NCBI GenBank assembly: GCA_902589305.1
Contig: CACISL010000001.1
Coordinates: 1 to 64,000 of the forward strand
Source of the DNA: an uncultured Pelagibacteraceae bacterium
GTDB lineage: Bacteria; Pseudomonadota; Alphaproteobacteria; Pelagibacterales; Pelagibacteraceae
Reading direction: 5' to 3'
DNA length: 64,000 nucleotides
The translations under genes were made by a program, and so were the position numbers. Each line of letters opens with the position of its first letter. The first letter of the stretch is position 1. Below the pieces are notes generated by a model. The model made no database searches. It saw only the letters and a list, made by a program, of their open reading frames with translations, and was not told the origin of the DNA. Shown piece after piece: positions 29,536 to 38,142 of this stretch.

Positions 29536-30348
29536 TTATTTTAATCCGTATTCTGCCCATGAACCGTCATAGATAACAGGTTTTTTACCACTTATAATAG
29601 AATTAGCTAGTCCTAAAACACACGCAGTGACTCCAGAACCGCAAGTAAACACCATCTCTTTGTCGACAGACACTTTTTTTGTTTTGAAAATTTCAATTAA
29701 TTCATACTTTTTTTTAAAAGTTCTGTCTTCCTCTAAAAGTTTTTGGAAAGGAAGGTTTATTGATCCTTTAATATTTCCACTTCTGAGTTCTTTTCTTGGT
29801 TCAGGTTGTAAACCTAAAAATCTTTGTTCTCCTCTAGCATCTATTAATTGAAATTTTTTACTATTAATGTTTCTGTTAACCTCATCTTTGTTTATAACAA
29901 GAGAAGTATTTTCTTCAGCGATGTATTTTGATTTTTCAATATTTATTATATCTTTAGATGTAGGATATTTTTCATTTATCCATTTTTTTAAGCCTCCATC
30001 TAATACCGAGATGAGTTTCGGGTCATGACCAAAATACAAAAAAGTGTACCAAACTCTACAAGAGCTAAAAACATCTGAATTATCATAGACAACTACGTGA
30101 TCTGAATTAGATATTCCTAAATCAGATACAATTATTTCCCAATCTTCCTTAGATGGAAGCATGTGTGGAAGATTAGTTTTTTGATTAGAATTTTTATCTA
30201 TATCAAAAAAGATAGAATTTATAATATGTTTTGATTTATACTCTTCTAATGAATTTCTATTAGCATTCGGAAGATGCCAACTAGCGTCCAAAATTTTAAC
30301 TTTATTTATATTTTCATTCAACCACTCTGTAGAAACTAATTGATTCAT
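29536..30348 (-). CDS. 3-mercaptopyruvate / thiosulfate sulfurtransferase
   Basis: A 270-residue tandem-rhodanese protein. The N-terminal inactive domain has VVYDNSDVFSSCRVWYTF; the C-terminal domain has LIDARGEQRFLG and the active loop VFTCGSGVTACVLGLA, with Cys near residue 231. The CGSGVTA loop is typical of mercaptopyruvate sulfurtransferases (SseA type). It transfers sulfane sulfur to acceptors such as cyanide or thiols. The start overlaps the msrA stop by one base (TAATG), and the efflux adaptor follows, so sulfur metabolism and efflux share one message. Confidence 0.88.
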   Translation of the reverse strand: MNQLVSTEWLNENINKVKILDASWHLPNANRNSLEEYKSKHIINSIFFDIDKNSNQKTNLPHMLPSKEDWEIIVSDLGISNSDHVVVYDNSDVFSSCRVWYTFLYFGHDPKLISVLDGGLKKWINEKYPTSKDIINIEKSKYIAEENTSLVINKDEVNRNINSKKFQLIDARGEQRFLGLQPEPRKELRSGNIKGSINLPFQKLLEEDRTFKKKYELIEIFKTKKVSVDKEMVFTCGSGVTACVLGLANSIISGKKPVIYDGSWAEYGLK

Positions 30349-30794
30349 TATCTGTTTTTTTCAATATATTTTTGATGATACTCCTCAGCTTTACAATAGT
30401 TCTTTATTGCCGAGATATTTGTTTGAATTTTCCCGTCTAATTTTTTATTAAACTCATTTAATATCTCAGATGCCTCTTGTTTTTGTTTTTCAGTTTCATA
30501 AAAAATCTCACTTCTGTATTGAGTTCCAATATCTGGATATTGCATATCTTTCTGCGTTGGATCGTGCATTTTGAAAAACAAATCTAATATCCTTTTAAAT
30601 GAAATTATATTTTCATCAAAAGTAAGTCTTACAACTTCAGCATGTCCAGTACTGCCACTACACACCTCTTCATATGATGTTTGCCCACTATTGCCGCCAG
30701 CATAACCTACTTCGGTTTTTAATATTCCTGGTTTATTTTTGAAGTTTTCCTCAGGTTTCCAAAAACAGCCAAGTGCGAGTGTACATTTCTGCAT
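30348..30794 (-). CDS. msrA: Peptide methionine sulfoxide reductase MsrA
   Basis: A 148-residue reductase. The catalytic GCFWKPEENF (Cys 10) is at the N-terminus, followed by VGYAGGNSGQTSYEEVCSGSTGHAEVV in two motifs and FFKMHDPTQKDMQYPDIGTQYRS, all diagnostic. Resolving cysteine may be in KNYCKAEEYHQKY. It repairs oxidised methionine. It is short for the family, having lost any long N-terminal extension. First gene of the leftward msrA-sulfurtransferase-RND operon. Confidence 0.94.
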   Translation of the reverse strand: MQKCTLALGCFWKPEENFKNKPGILKTEVGYAGGNSGQTSYEEVCSGSTGHAEVVRLTFDENIISFKRILDLFFKMHDPTQKDMQYPDIGTQYRSEIFYETEKQKQEASEILNEFNKKLDGKIQTNISAIKNYCKAEEYHQKYIEKNR

Positions 30795-30833
30795 AAGTTA
30801 TTTAATATATTTTGAAGTTGAAAGGATAGTAAA

Positions 30834-31715
30834 TTGTTAACACAAAATCAAATAGGCGTATTGTACATGGTAGGAAGCGTTATCTGCTTTTCAATAATGG
30901 ATATCTGCGTGAAATGGCTTGATTATTACCCGGTTGGACAAGTTTTATTTTTAAGATTCTTTATAGGGTTTATTCCAATATTTTTTATTATTCCAAGAGA
31001 TAAATTATTTAGTTTTTATAAAACATCAAGACCTGGCCTTCATGCTTTTCGTGCTATTTCAGGAGCTGCAGCAATAATTGCATTATTTATAGGATTAAGA
31101 GAATTGCCATTGGCTGATGTTGTATCTTTAACTTTTGGAGGACCAATATTCGTTACAGTTGCCTCAATTTTTTTCTTATCTGAGAAAGTTGGAATAAAAA
31201 GATGGTCAGCAGTATTTTTAGGTTTTATTGGAATGTTATTGATAGTACAGCCAGCTTTTATAGATTTAAATTATTTCTACATTACACCAATAGTATTTTG
31301 CATTTTCTTTGCTTGCGTAGCAATAAGTGTAAGGGCTTTATCAAAAACAGAGCCTAATTACACAATTGCATTTTATTTTACTTTTCTTTGTACTTTACTT
31401 GGTCTTGGTTCAATATTTTTTGTAGAGTGGAAAGTACCAACATTAATTGATTTTATTATTTTTATAATTATGGGCTTATGTGGAAGTGTAGCAAATCTTC
31501 TTCTAACACAAAGTTATAGACTAGCTGAAGCATCATTAGTTACACCAATTAAATATTTAAGCCTTGTATTTGCAATTGTATTTGGATTTTTAATTTGGAA
31601 TGAAGTGCCTAAGATTTTAACTTTATTTGGCGCCTTATTAGTTATTACAAGCTCGTTAATAATATTTATAAGAGAGTCTCAACTTAAAAAACAAATAGTT
31701 AATCCAAGAGCATGA
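30834..31715 (+). CDS. DMT-superfamily (EamA) transporter
   Basis: A 293-residue membrane protein with ten predicted helices in two EamA repeats. It starts at a TTG (30834) with a plausible purine-rich site upstream (GAAAGGATAG); residues 1-25 form the first helix. Characteristic stretches are FLRFFIGFIPIFFI, ALFIGLRELPLADVVSLTFGGPIFV and SLVTPIKYLSLVFAIVFG. Substrate cannot be told. Its stop overlaps the glycosylase start by 4 bp. Confidence 0.88.
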   Translation: MLTQNQIGVLYMVGSVICFSIMDICVKWLDYYPVGQVLFLRFFIGFIPIFFIIPRDKLFSFYKTSRPGLHAFRAISGAAAIIALFIGLRELPLADVVSLTFGGPIFVTVASIFFLSEKVGIKRWSAVFLGFIGMLLIVQPAFIDLNYFYITPIVFCIFFACVAISVRALSKTEPNYTIAFYFTFLCTLLGLGSIFFVEWKVPTLIDFIIFIIMGLCGSVANLLLTQSYRLAEASLVTPIKYLSLVFAIVFGFLIWNEVPKILTLFGALLVITSSLIIFIRESQLKKQIVNPRA

Positions 31716-32335
31716 GAAAGCCAAGTTACTGGAATAAGGCAAAATCTATTTTATGCAAAAAAGATAAAGTTATGAAAAAATTAATAAACTCTTATAAGGA
31801 CGGAGCACTTGAAACAAGAAATGATGTTTTTTTTTCTCTTTGCAAAAGTATTATTGGCCAGCAAATAAGTGTAGCTGCAGCTAATTCAGTCTTTTTAAAA
31901 TTTGAGAAAAGTTGTAAAGGAAAAATAACTGCAAAAAATGTTAACAAATTATCTCCTAGTTCCTTAAAAAAATGTGGATTAAGTAGGCAGAAAGTGAAAG
32001 GTATAAAGGATTTAGCAAAAAAAATTATTACAAAAGAATTCAAACCTCATTTAATAAAAAAGATGACCGATGAAGAGGCCATCGAATATTTATCTAATTT
32101 GAAACAAATTGGCAGATGGTCTGCTGAAATGATTTTGCTTTTTACTTTTAATAGACCAAATATTTGGCCGTTACAGGACATAGGTTTGCTAAGAGCGATA
32201 TCAAATAATTATAAAAAAAAGTATTTTCCTCCTAAGATTTTTTTGAATAAACTTTATAAAAAGTTTACACCCTATTGTTCAGTTGCAACATGGTATCTTT
32301 GGAGATCAATAGATAACGAGCCGATACAGTATTAA
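31712..32335 (+). CDS. AlkA-like DNA-3-methyladenine glycosylase (HhH-GPD)
   Basis: A 207-residue HhH-GPD glycosylase. Family features are SLCKSIIGQQISVAAANSVF (about 47-66), the helix-hairpin-helix LKQIGRWSAEMIL (about 130-142), and the catalytic aspartate in WPLQDIGLLRAI (about 157). It removes alkylated bases from DNA. It overlaps the upstream transporter by 4 bp (ATGA), and its end overlaps the DUF1330 gene on the other strand by 4 bp. Confidence 0.88.
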   Translation: MRKPSYWNKAKSILCKKDKVMKKLINSYKDGALETRNDVFFSLCKSIIGQQISVAAANSVFLKFEKSCKGKITAKNVNKLSPSSLKKCGLSRQKVKGIKDLAKKIITKEFKPHLIKKMTDEEAIEYLSNLKQIGRWSAEMILLFTFNRPNIWPLQDIGLLRAISNNYKKKYFPPKIFLNKLYKKFTPYCSVATWYLWRSIDNEPIQY

Positions 32336-32619
32336 ACACCTTCAATTGTTTGATGCTGACGGTCTGCGTAACCCTTGAGAATGGAGTGAGCATGTTGATA
32401 TTCGATTGATTTATAAAAATTTTTAGCATCATCGTAGGACGAAAACTCAATCACAACTGTTCTAGGAGATTTTTCACCTTCGTTTGAGGTTGATCTGCCA
32501 CCTCTAATTAAAAATTTTCCTTTAAATTTTTCAACTGCTGCTCTAGCTTTAATTGCATATTCTTTTAACTTTTCTTCATTTGTTATATTTTTATAAACAC
32601 AGACTACATATCCTTTCAT
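32332..32619 (-). CDS. DUF1330 family protein
   Basis: A 95-residue protein with the DUF1330 dimeric ferredoxin-like fold pattern: YAIKARAAVEKFKGKFLIRGG (in parts), TVVIEFSSYDDAKNFYKSIEYQ, and the ending of such proteins. No catalytic role is established for the family. It is monocistronic and divergent from the phosphoribosyltransferase gene with 33 bp between starts. Confidence 0.8.
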   Translation of the reverse strand: MKGYVVCVYKNITNEEKLKEYAIKARAAVEKFKGKFLIRGGRSTSNEGEKSPRTVVIEFSSYDDAKNFYKSIEYQHAHSILKGYADRQHQTIEGV

Positions 32620-32652
32620 TTACAACTCCTTAAAAATAATTTAGCTTTCTTC

Positions 32653-33180
32653 ATGGCAGATAAACTTATCATTGATTGGAAAGAGTACAATCAAATCGTA
32701 GAAAAACTTGCAATACAGATTTATAAAAGCGGTTATAAGCCGAACTTGCTTATTGGGATTATGAGAGGGGGAGCACCGATCATCGATGTATTGAGCCGTG
32801 TATTTAAATTAAAATGCGCATATTTAGCAGTAGAGTCCTACTCTGGCGAGGGTGTAGAAGATCAACAAGGGGATTTAGTTTTTTCAAGAGAGATGAGTTC
32901 AACAGTTCAAGAGATGAAAGGTAATATTCTACTATGTGATGATTTATCTGATACTGGAGTTACACTTAACAAAAGCATCGATTGGTTAAAAAAATACCCA
33001 CCGCTAAAAGGAAATATAAAAGAAATTAAAACAGCTGTTTTATGGAAGAAAAAAGATTCTTCATTTGAACCAGATTTTTGCGCACAAAGACTAGATAGCA
33101 ATCCGTGGATTGTTCAGCCTTTTGAACATTACGAAGAGATTAAAGTTGAAGATTTAATAATAAAACATCAGAGAAATTAA
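32653..33180 (+). CDS. Purine-type phosphoribosyltransferase
   Basis: A 175-residue PRTase. The PRPP-binding motif is NILLCDDLSDTGVTL (about 94-108); GIMRGGAPIIDVLS (about 36-49) forms the pyrophosphate loop. The overall form fits xanthine/hypoxanthine PRTases of the Gpt/Hpt-like group. It probably salvages purine bases in the cytoplasm. It converges with a purine permease gene of the AzgA type across a shared terminator, which supports a purine role but the exact base is unknown. Confidence 0.82.
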   Translation: MADKLIIDWKEYNQIVEKLAIQIYKSGYKPNLLIGIMRGGAPIIDVLSRVFKLKCAYLAVESYSGEGVEDQQGDLVFSREMSSTVQEMKGNILLCDDLSDTGVTLNKSIDWLKKYPPLKGNIKEIKTAVLWKKKDSSFEPDFCAQRLDSNPWIVQPFEHYEEIKVEDLIIKHQRN

Positions 33181-33210
33181 GGGCCAGAAACATCCGGCCC
33201 TAAAATTTTT
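33180..33210. terminator. Intrinsic terminator between convergent PRTase and AzgA-type permease genes
   Basis: AGGGCC (33180-33185) pairs with GGCCCT (33196-33201) across a 10-nt loop, followed by AAAATTTTT. The GC-rich stem stands out in AT-rich DNA, lies exactly between two convergent stops, and could work in both directions. Confidence 0.8.
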
Positions 33211-34519
33211 AAGCTACATAAAAACTTACTACGCTGAATACTGCAATCACCCAAATAGCTGGTGAAGTTTTTCCAAATTTACCGGTAAAGATTTGTATTA
33301 AAGCGTAAGAAATGAAGGCTAGAGCTATACCATTACTAATACTATAAGTTAATGGCATAGTTATCATAGCCACTACCGCTGGCCCTGACTCTGCTATATC
33401 ATTCCACTCAATATCAGTGATGTTTCTAACAAACAAAATTGCTACGTATAATAATGCTGCACCATCTATTTCTTTTGGCAGACTAGTTGCTAAAGGTGAA
33501 AAGAACAAACAAGCTAAGAACAGAACTCCAATTACCAATGAGGTCATTCCTGTTCTTCCTCCTGCTTTCACACCCGCACCTGACTCAACATAACTTGTGA
33601 CTGTAGTTGTCCCCATCATTGCACCTGCAACAGTTCCAACACTATCAGATAGCATTGCTTTATTTATATCTTGAACCTTACCCTTTTTATCTACTTTACC
33701 TGCTACGTTAGCAACAGATGTTAATGTTCCAGCCGTGTCGAAAAAGTCTATGAACAATAAAGTAAAGACTATCGATGCCATACCAGCAGTTAACGCTGCT
33801 TTGAGATCGAACTCAAATAAGTAAGTCATAGGTGGAATAGATCCAACAACTCCATTAAACTTTGCTAAACCAGTTGCCCAAGCAATTATACTGAAAAGAA
33901 GAATACCTATTATGATATTACCTCTAATTTTCATTTTTTCTAACACGATCATAAAGACAAAAGCTAAACAACCTAATAGAACTAAAGGATTTTTTATATC
34001 ACCAAGAGTAACAAGTGTTACAGGATGATCTCCTACCACTCCCATAATTTCAAGACCAATGATTGCTAAAAATAATCCAATTCCAGCTCCTATCCCAAGT
34101 TTTAAACTTTTTGGTATTGAATTAATTAACCAAGCCCTCAAAGGTGTTAAAGAAATTGCTAAAAAGATTACTCCAGCAACTAAAACCGCACCTAATGCAG
34201 CTTGAGGTGTATAACCCATTCCTGCAACTACTCCGTAAGCAACAAAAGCATTGATACCCATTCCAGGCGCTAATCCTATTGGCCACGTACGTCCATGGAA
34301 TGCCATTATAAAACAAGCAACTGCTGTTGCTAAAATTGTTGCAGTGAAAACTGCACCAAAATCAAAAAAACCTTTTTCTGTACCAGCAAACTCGCCAGAT
34401 AAGATGAAAGGATTTAAAAACATTATGTACGCCATTGTAAGAAATGTAGTTACACCAGCGATTACTTCTGTTTTAAAATTTGTTTTATGTTTTCTATATT
34501 CAAAATATTTATCCATCAT
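33209..34519 (-). CDS. NCS2 / AzgA-type purine permease
   Basis: A 436-residue transporter with about 12-14 membrane helices. The family start FKTEVIAGVTTFLTMAYIMFLNP is seen in parts at residues 14-38, and GLAPGMGINAFVAYGVV, SDSVGTVAGAMMGTTTVTSYVESGAGVKAGGRTGMTSL (in parts) match the AzgA/PbuG adenine-guanine-hypoxanthine permeases. A good ribosome-binding site (GGAGG) precedes the ATG. It sits opposite the phosphoribosyltransferase gene. Confidence 0.92.
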   Translation of the reverse strand: MMDKYFEYRKHKTNFKTEVIAGVTTFLTMAYIMFLNPFILSGEFAGTEKGFFDFGAVFTATILATAVACFIMAFHGRTWPIGLAPGMGINAFVAYGVVAGMGYTPQAALGAVLVAGVIFLAISLTPLRAWLINSIPKSLKLGIGAGIGLFLAIIGLEIMGVVGDHPVTLVTLGDIKNPLVLLGCLAFVFMIVLEKMKIRGNIIIGILLFSIIAWATGLAKFNGVVGSIPPMTYLFEFDLKAALTAGMASIVFTLLFIDFFDTAGTLTSVANVAGKVDKKGKVQDINKAMLSDSVGTVAGAMMGTTTVTSYVESGAGVKAGGRTGMTSLVIGVLFLACLFFSPLATSLPKEIDGAALLYVAILFVRNITDIEWNDIAESGPAVVAMITMPLTYSISNGIALAFISYALIQIFTGKFGKTSPAIWVIAVFSVVSFYVA

Positions 34520-34576
34520 AAAAATTAAACCTCCGTTCTGATTTTATTACTCTATATAAGTGATAAAATCTTAACT

Positions 34577-34600
34577 AAATCGGGCATAGCTGCCGAGATT
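34577..34600. promoter_or_regulatory. Small hairpin in the divergent permease-lipoprotein gap
   Basis: TCGG (34580-34583) pairs with CCGA (34593-34596), with AATC/GATT extending it past a bulge, in the leader of the purine permease. I compared the leader with the purine riboswitch pattern and saw no match. Possibly a transcript-end or operator structure. Confidence 0.25.
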
Positions 34601-34655
34601 CAACCAAGAGTAAATATATCTGTTTATAACTTTTCGTTATAAAATAAGGATTAAA

Positions 34656-34961
34656 ATGAGAGAAATATTTTTTGCAATTTTATACACATTATTATTAGTT
34701 TCTGTTGCCGGATGCCAAACAGTTTCTAAAAAAATTGAAGATACAACAGCTAAAGAGGAAAAAGAACTAAGTAAATGGCTAAACAAACCTGAAGAGAGTC
34801 TAAAAAGTTTTTTTGGTCAACCTGATAAAGTTGAATTTCTAAAAACAAGAAATAGAAATTACGTCTATGTTACTGAAAAATATAAAATTAAGTGTGAGCG
34901 TAAGTTTGAGGTAAATCCTAGGAATATAGTAGTTGGTTTTAGTAGCAAAAACTGTTTTTAA
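34656..34961 (+). CDS. Small predicted outer-membrane lipoprotein
   Basis: A 101-residue protein with a lipoprotein signal: hydrophobic FFAILYTLLLVSV then lipobox VAGC (Cys about 20). The mature part has SLKSFFGQPDKVEFLKTRN, resembling the SmpA/OmlA-like small lipoproteins that begin with a GxPxxV motif, and two cysteines near the end. Function unknown. Preceded by AAGGA ribosome-binding site and followed at once by a strong hairpin. Confidence 0.7.
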   Translation: MREIFFAILYTLLLVSVAGCQTVSKKIEDTTAKEEKELSKWLNKPEESLKSFFGQPDKVEFLKTRNRNYVYVTEKYKIKCERKFEVNPRNIVVGFSSKNCF

Positions 34962-34966
34962 TTACC

Positions 34967-34986
34967 TGCGGAGTAAATACTCCGCA
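34967..34986 (+). terminator. Hairpin terminator between lipoprotein and hsp20 genes
   Basis: TGCGGAGTA (34967-34975) and TACTCCGCA (34978-34986) form a perfect 9-bp stem around two bases. It separates the convergent lipoprotein and hsp20 genes. The following T tract is weak. Confidence 0.75.
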
Positions 34987-34998
34987 AGTAAGGCAAAC

Positions 34999-35442
34999 TT
35001 ATTTTATTTCAATAAGTCTTTTTTTCTTTATTTCTGGGATAATTTTTTCACAAGAAATAGTTAACAAACCATCTTTAAGCTCGGCACCGTTCACTTTAAC
35101 ATCATCTGCAATTGTAAACGATCTAGCAAAAGATCTTTGCGATATTCCTCGATGAATAACTTCATCACCTTCTTTTTCTTCAGTTCTTTTAACATCTTTT
35201 GTTTTTACAGTTAAAAGATTATCTTCATATTCAACTTCGACATCATCTTTGTTAAAGCCAGCAACTGCTACTTCAATAGCATACTTATCTTTGCCTGCTT
35301 TTCGGATGTTGTATGGCGGATAATTGGTTTGTACACCAAGACTGCCATTCCCTAACATAGACTCGAACTGATCAAACATGTCGTCGAATCCAATGCTAAA
35401 AGGCCTAAGTGAATTAAAGATCGATAGATCCTTACTTGTCAT
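34999..35442 (-). CDS. Small heat-shock protein Hsp20/IbpA
   Basis: About 147 residues from the ATG at 35442 (MTSKDLSIF), chosen because a near-perfect AAAGGAGG site stands 5-6 bases upstream; an earlier in-frame ATG adds 15 residues without one. The alpha-crystallin domain runs about 35-135 with VAGFNKDDVEVEYEDNLLTVK in parts and ISQRSFARSFTIADDV, and the C-terminal IxI-type motif is IEI in RLIEIK. A holdase chaperone for unfolding proteins. A sigma-32-like promoter lies upstream. Confidence 0.94.
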   Translation of the reverse strand: MTSKDLSIFNSLRPFSIGFDDMFDQFESMLGNGSLGVQTNYPPYNIRKAGKDKYAIEVAVAGFNKDDVEVEYEDNLLTVKTKDVKRTEEKEGDEVIHRGISQRSFARSFTIADDVKVNGAELKDGLLTISCEKIIPEIKKKRLIEIK

Positions 35443-35499
35443 ATATCCTCCTTTGTTAGCAAGGTTAATGTCAGTCCCATTTGGCAACCGACAAAACAG

Positions 35500-35527
35500 A
35501 TATGGGAATTATTTTTATTTTTTCAAG
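35500..35527 (-). promoter_or_regulatory. Sigma-32 (heat-shock) promoter of hsp20
   Basis: On the minus strand CTTGAA (35527-35522) is followed after exactly 14 bases by TCCCATAT (35507-35500). The RpoH consensus is CTTGAA, 13-14 bases, CCCCATnT, so there is one mismatch. It lies between the oligopeptidase stop and the hsp20 ribosome-binding site, giving an untranslated leader of about 50 bases. Confidence 0.75.
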
Positions 35528-35531
35528 ATTG

Positions 35532-37616
35532 TTATTTTAAAATTTTTGCAGATTTTAAAATAAAAGAATATTCTTCTGCTAGTTCTGTGATCGCATTGTC
35601 GCGGCCAGACATTCCTCCATGACCTGCTGCTTCCATTTTGCATTTTAATAATTGAATATTATTATCAGTTTTTGTCTCTCTAATTTTTGCAATATATTTA
35701 ACTGGTTCAGAGTAAAGAACTCTATTGTCAAACAGAGAAGTTGTAATTAGCATCGGCGGGTAATCTTTTTTACTAAGATTGTGATAGGGCGAATAAGATA
35801 AGATATACTCAAAGTACTCCTTACTTTTTATCGGGTTTCCCCACATTTCCCATTCGCCTGGTGTTAACGGTAATTTCTCATTTAACATAGTTGTCATTGT
35901 GTCTACAAATGGAACTAACAAAAGCATTCCAAAAAATAAATTTGGCGCCATATTCGCCACTGCTCCACCTGTTAGACCACCAGCAGAACCCCCATAAAAA
36001 CAAATTCCGCCTTTATATGTATATCTTTGCTCTATAAGATGATTTGCACAAGCTATATAATCTAAAAAAGTATTTTTCTTAAATTTTTTTTTACCTTTTT
36101 CATGATGTCTATCTCCTAAATCTCCTCCACCTCTTACATGAGCTATTGCAAAAGTAATTCCTCTATCAATTAAACAAAATCTTGAGGCACTAAAAGATGG
36201 AGATATACTATGTTTGTATGCCCCGTAGGCATATAAAAGAATTTTTGATTTTCCATCCTGTTTTGCTGTTTTTAATCTAACCAAACTAATAGGTATCATT
36301 TGACCGTCATGAGACTCAGCTTTTATTCTTTCAACAACATAATTACCGGGGTCATGCCCAGATGGAACTTCAGTTTGTTTTACTAATTTTTTTTGCTTTG
36401 AGACGATGTCATACTCATATACTTGTCCTGGAGTTGCCATACTTTCCCATCCAACTCTTATCACTGTAGTATTTGTATCTCTTTGCATTAAAGAAACACC
36501 AGGAACGCCTATTGGTTCATCTGAAATTTTAATTTCCTCTTCTTTGTTAGTTTGAATATTTCTTACAAACAGTTTTGGTATAGCATCAGACTTTTCTGAT
36601 CTAATAATATGATCATCTAAAAATTCAAAACCACCGATAACAGTTTCCTTTTTGGCTGGAATGAAAACTTCCATCTTATCTATTTGATCAGTCTTACATC
36701 TGAGCACCTTATAATCTCTAGCATCCTCATTTGTGTGTACATAAAAATAGCCCTGCCAAGAGTCTATTGAATAACGAACATCATTTTTTCTTTTTTGAAA
36801 AAGCGTGGGTTTAATTTCTTTAGTATTTGCAGGAAAAAAGTATTCTTCAGTTGTGATATGATCTGAGGTCCCTATAATGAAATATTTTTCATCAGAAGTA
36901 ATACCTATACCGCAAGTAAAAGTTTCGTCTTTTTCCTCAAAAATAAGCTGATCTTGATCTGTTGATGTTCCAAGGACATGTTTGAAAATTTGTCTTGGTC
37001 TATGATATTGATCTAATTTTGAATAGAAAAAACTTTTGTTATCTAAAGCCCAAGTTACACTGCCACTAGTATTTTCAACTATATCTTTTTCATTTTTTCC
37101 AGTTCTAAGATCTCTTAAATAAATTGTGTAATATTCTGATCCTTTTAAATCGAGAGAGTATGCAATAAAATTATCACAATAAGAAGTACTAACAGTGCCA
37201 ACTCCAAAATATTCTGAACCAGATTTCTTCTTCTCTAAATCCCCATCAAAAAAAATTTCTTCAGGTTTAGAACCATCAATCAGTTGCCTCATTCTTTTAC
37301 CGTAATTACCCTTAGCTTCTGTTTTTGACCAATAATAATATCTTTTATCCTTATATTTTAATCCAGTGTCATCTAATTTAATTTTTCCTTTTATTTCGTT
37401 AAATAAATTTTTTTGCAATTCCTTAACGTCTGTGAAGTAGTCTTCAGTTATTTTGTTATTTGCTTCTATATAATCCTTGACATCAGTATTTAACTTTTTT
37501 GGGTCCTTCAAAACTTCAAGGATATTTGGCTGATCAACCCATGAATAATCATCTTCTAGTGGAATCCCGTGATAATTTTTCGTAGTCTTTATTTTTTTTA
37601 GTTTTGGTATATTCAT
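35532..37616 (-). CDS. ptrB: Oligopeptidase B (S9A prolyl-oligopeptidase family)
   Basis: A 694-residue serine peptidase. An N-terminal beta-propeller precedes the alpha/beta-hydrolase domain. The nucleophile is in GGSAGGLTGG (about residue 540), the Asp in TSLFDNRVLY and the His in AAGHGGMSGR near the C-terminus. Cleaves peptides after basic residues in the cytoplasm or periplasm; no signal peptide is seen. Divergent from the J-protein gene with a 13-bp gap. Confidence 0.93.
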   Translation of the reverse strand: MNIPKLKKIKTTKNYHGIPLEDDYSWVDQPNILEVLKDPKKLNTDVKDYIEANNKITEDYFTDVKELQKNLFNEIKGKIKLDDTGLKYKDKRYYYWSKTEAKGNYGKRMRQLIDGSKPEEIFFDGDLEKKKSGSEYFGVGTVSTSYCDNFIAYSLDLKGSEYYTIYLRDLRTGKNEKDIVENTSGSVTWALDNKSFFYSKLDQYHRPRQIFKHVLGTSTDQDQLIFEEKDETFTCGIGITSDEKYFIIGTSDHITTEEYFFPANTKEIKPTLFQKRKNDVRYSIDSWQGYFYVHTNEDARDYKVLRCKTDQIDKMEVFIPAKKETVIGGFEFLDDHIIRSEKSDAIPKLFVRNIQTNKEEEIKISDEPIGVPGVSLMQRDTNTTVIRVGWESMATPGQVYEYDIVSKQKKLVKQTEVPSGHDPGNYVVERIKAESHDGQMIPISLVRLKTAKQDGKSKILLYAYGAYKHSISPSFSASRFCLIDRGITFAIAHVRGGGDLGDRHHEKGKKKFKKNTFLDYIACANHLIEQRYTYKGGICFYGGSAGGLTGGAVANMAPNLFFGMLLLVPFVDTMTTMLNEKLPLTPGEWEMWGNPIKSKEYFEYILSYSPYHNLSKKDYPPMLITTSLFDNRVLYSEPVKYIAKIRETKTDNNIQLLKCKMEAAGHGGMSGRDNAITELAEEYSFILKSAKILK

Positions 37617-37629
37617 ACTGAGAAATTAT

Positions 37630-38142
37630 ATGAATTTGTTTTTGTTTGGAATTATCATTTTCGTCGTAATCTACCTTTTTCTAAATTGGTTCGCTAGGGC
37701 TAGTTCAAAAAAGATAGCGACAAATATAAAAAAAATTGCAATTTATATATCATTAATTCTAGCTGTGCTATTTACAATTGGAGGTAAATTCATTTTCAGT
37801 CTTCCAATGTGGTTGATCTTGCTCTCTGGGCTCAAGATTAAAGGATTTACTGCTTTGCAAATGTATCAATTGTGGAGATTAATCCAATTTATGAAAAACA
37901 ACGCAGGAAGATTTTCTCAAGGTCAGTTTGGTCAAACTCCAGGATCATCAAGCCTTACATCAGAAGAGGCTTATAAATTGCTAGGATTAAAAAAGGGTGT
38001 GAGCAAAGAGGAAGTTTTAAAAGCAGCTAATCAATTACAAAAAAAAATTCATCCTGATATGAACCGCAATGTAGACAGTTCTAGATTGAGTCAATTAGTA
38101 AATGAAGCAAAAGAAAAAATATTAAAAACTGATTTTAGTTAG
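37630..38142 (+). CDS. Membrane-anchored J-domain protein
   Basis: A 170-residue protein with two N-terminal membrane segments (about 1-20 and 33-70, the second broken) and a C-terminal J domain (about 108-168) whose diagnostic HPD is in KKIHPDMNR. The layout resembles the bacterial relatives of mitochondrial Tim14/Pam18 found in alphaproteobacteria. It would stimulate DnaK ATPase at the membrane. Its end overlaps the glycosyltransferase gene on the other strand by 8 bp. Confidence 0.82.
   Translation: MNLFLFGIIIFVVIYLFLNWFARASSKKIATNIKKIAIYISLILAVLFTIGGKFIFSLPMWLILLSGLKIKGFTALQMYQLWRLIQFMKNNAGRFSQGQFGQTPGSSSLTSEEAYKLLGLKKGVSKEEVLKAANQLQKKIHPDMNRNVDSSRLSQLVNEAKEKILKTDFS

Noticed and set aside
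34520-34655. Purine riboswitch before the purine permease
   Set aside because: The leader was compared with the conserved three-helix purine aptamer pattern and its loop motifs were not found; only a short hairpin is seen.
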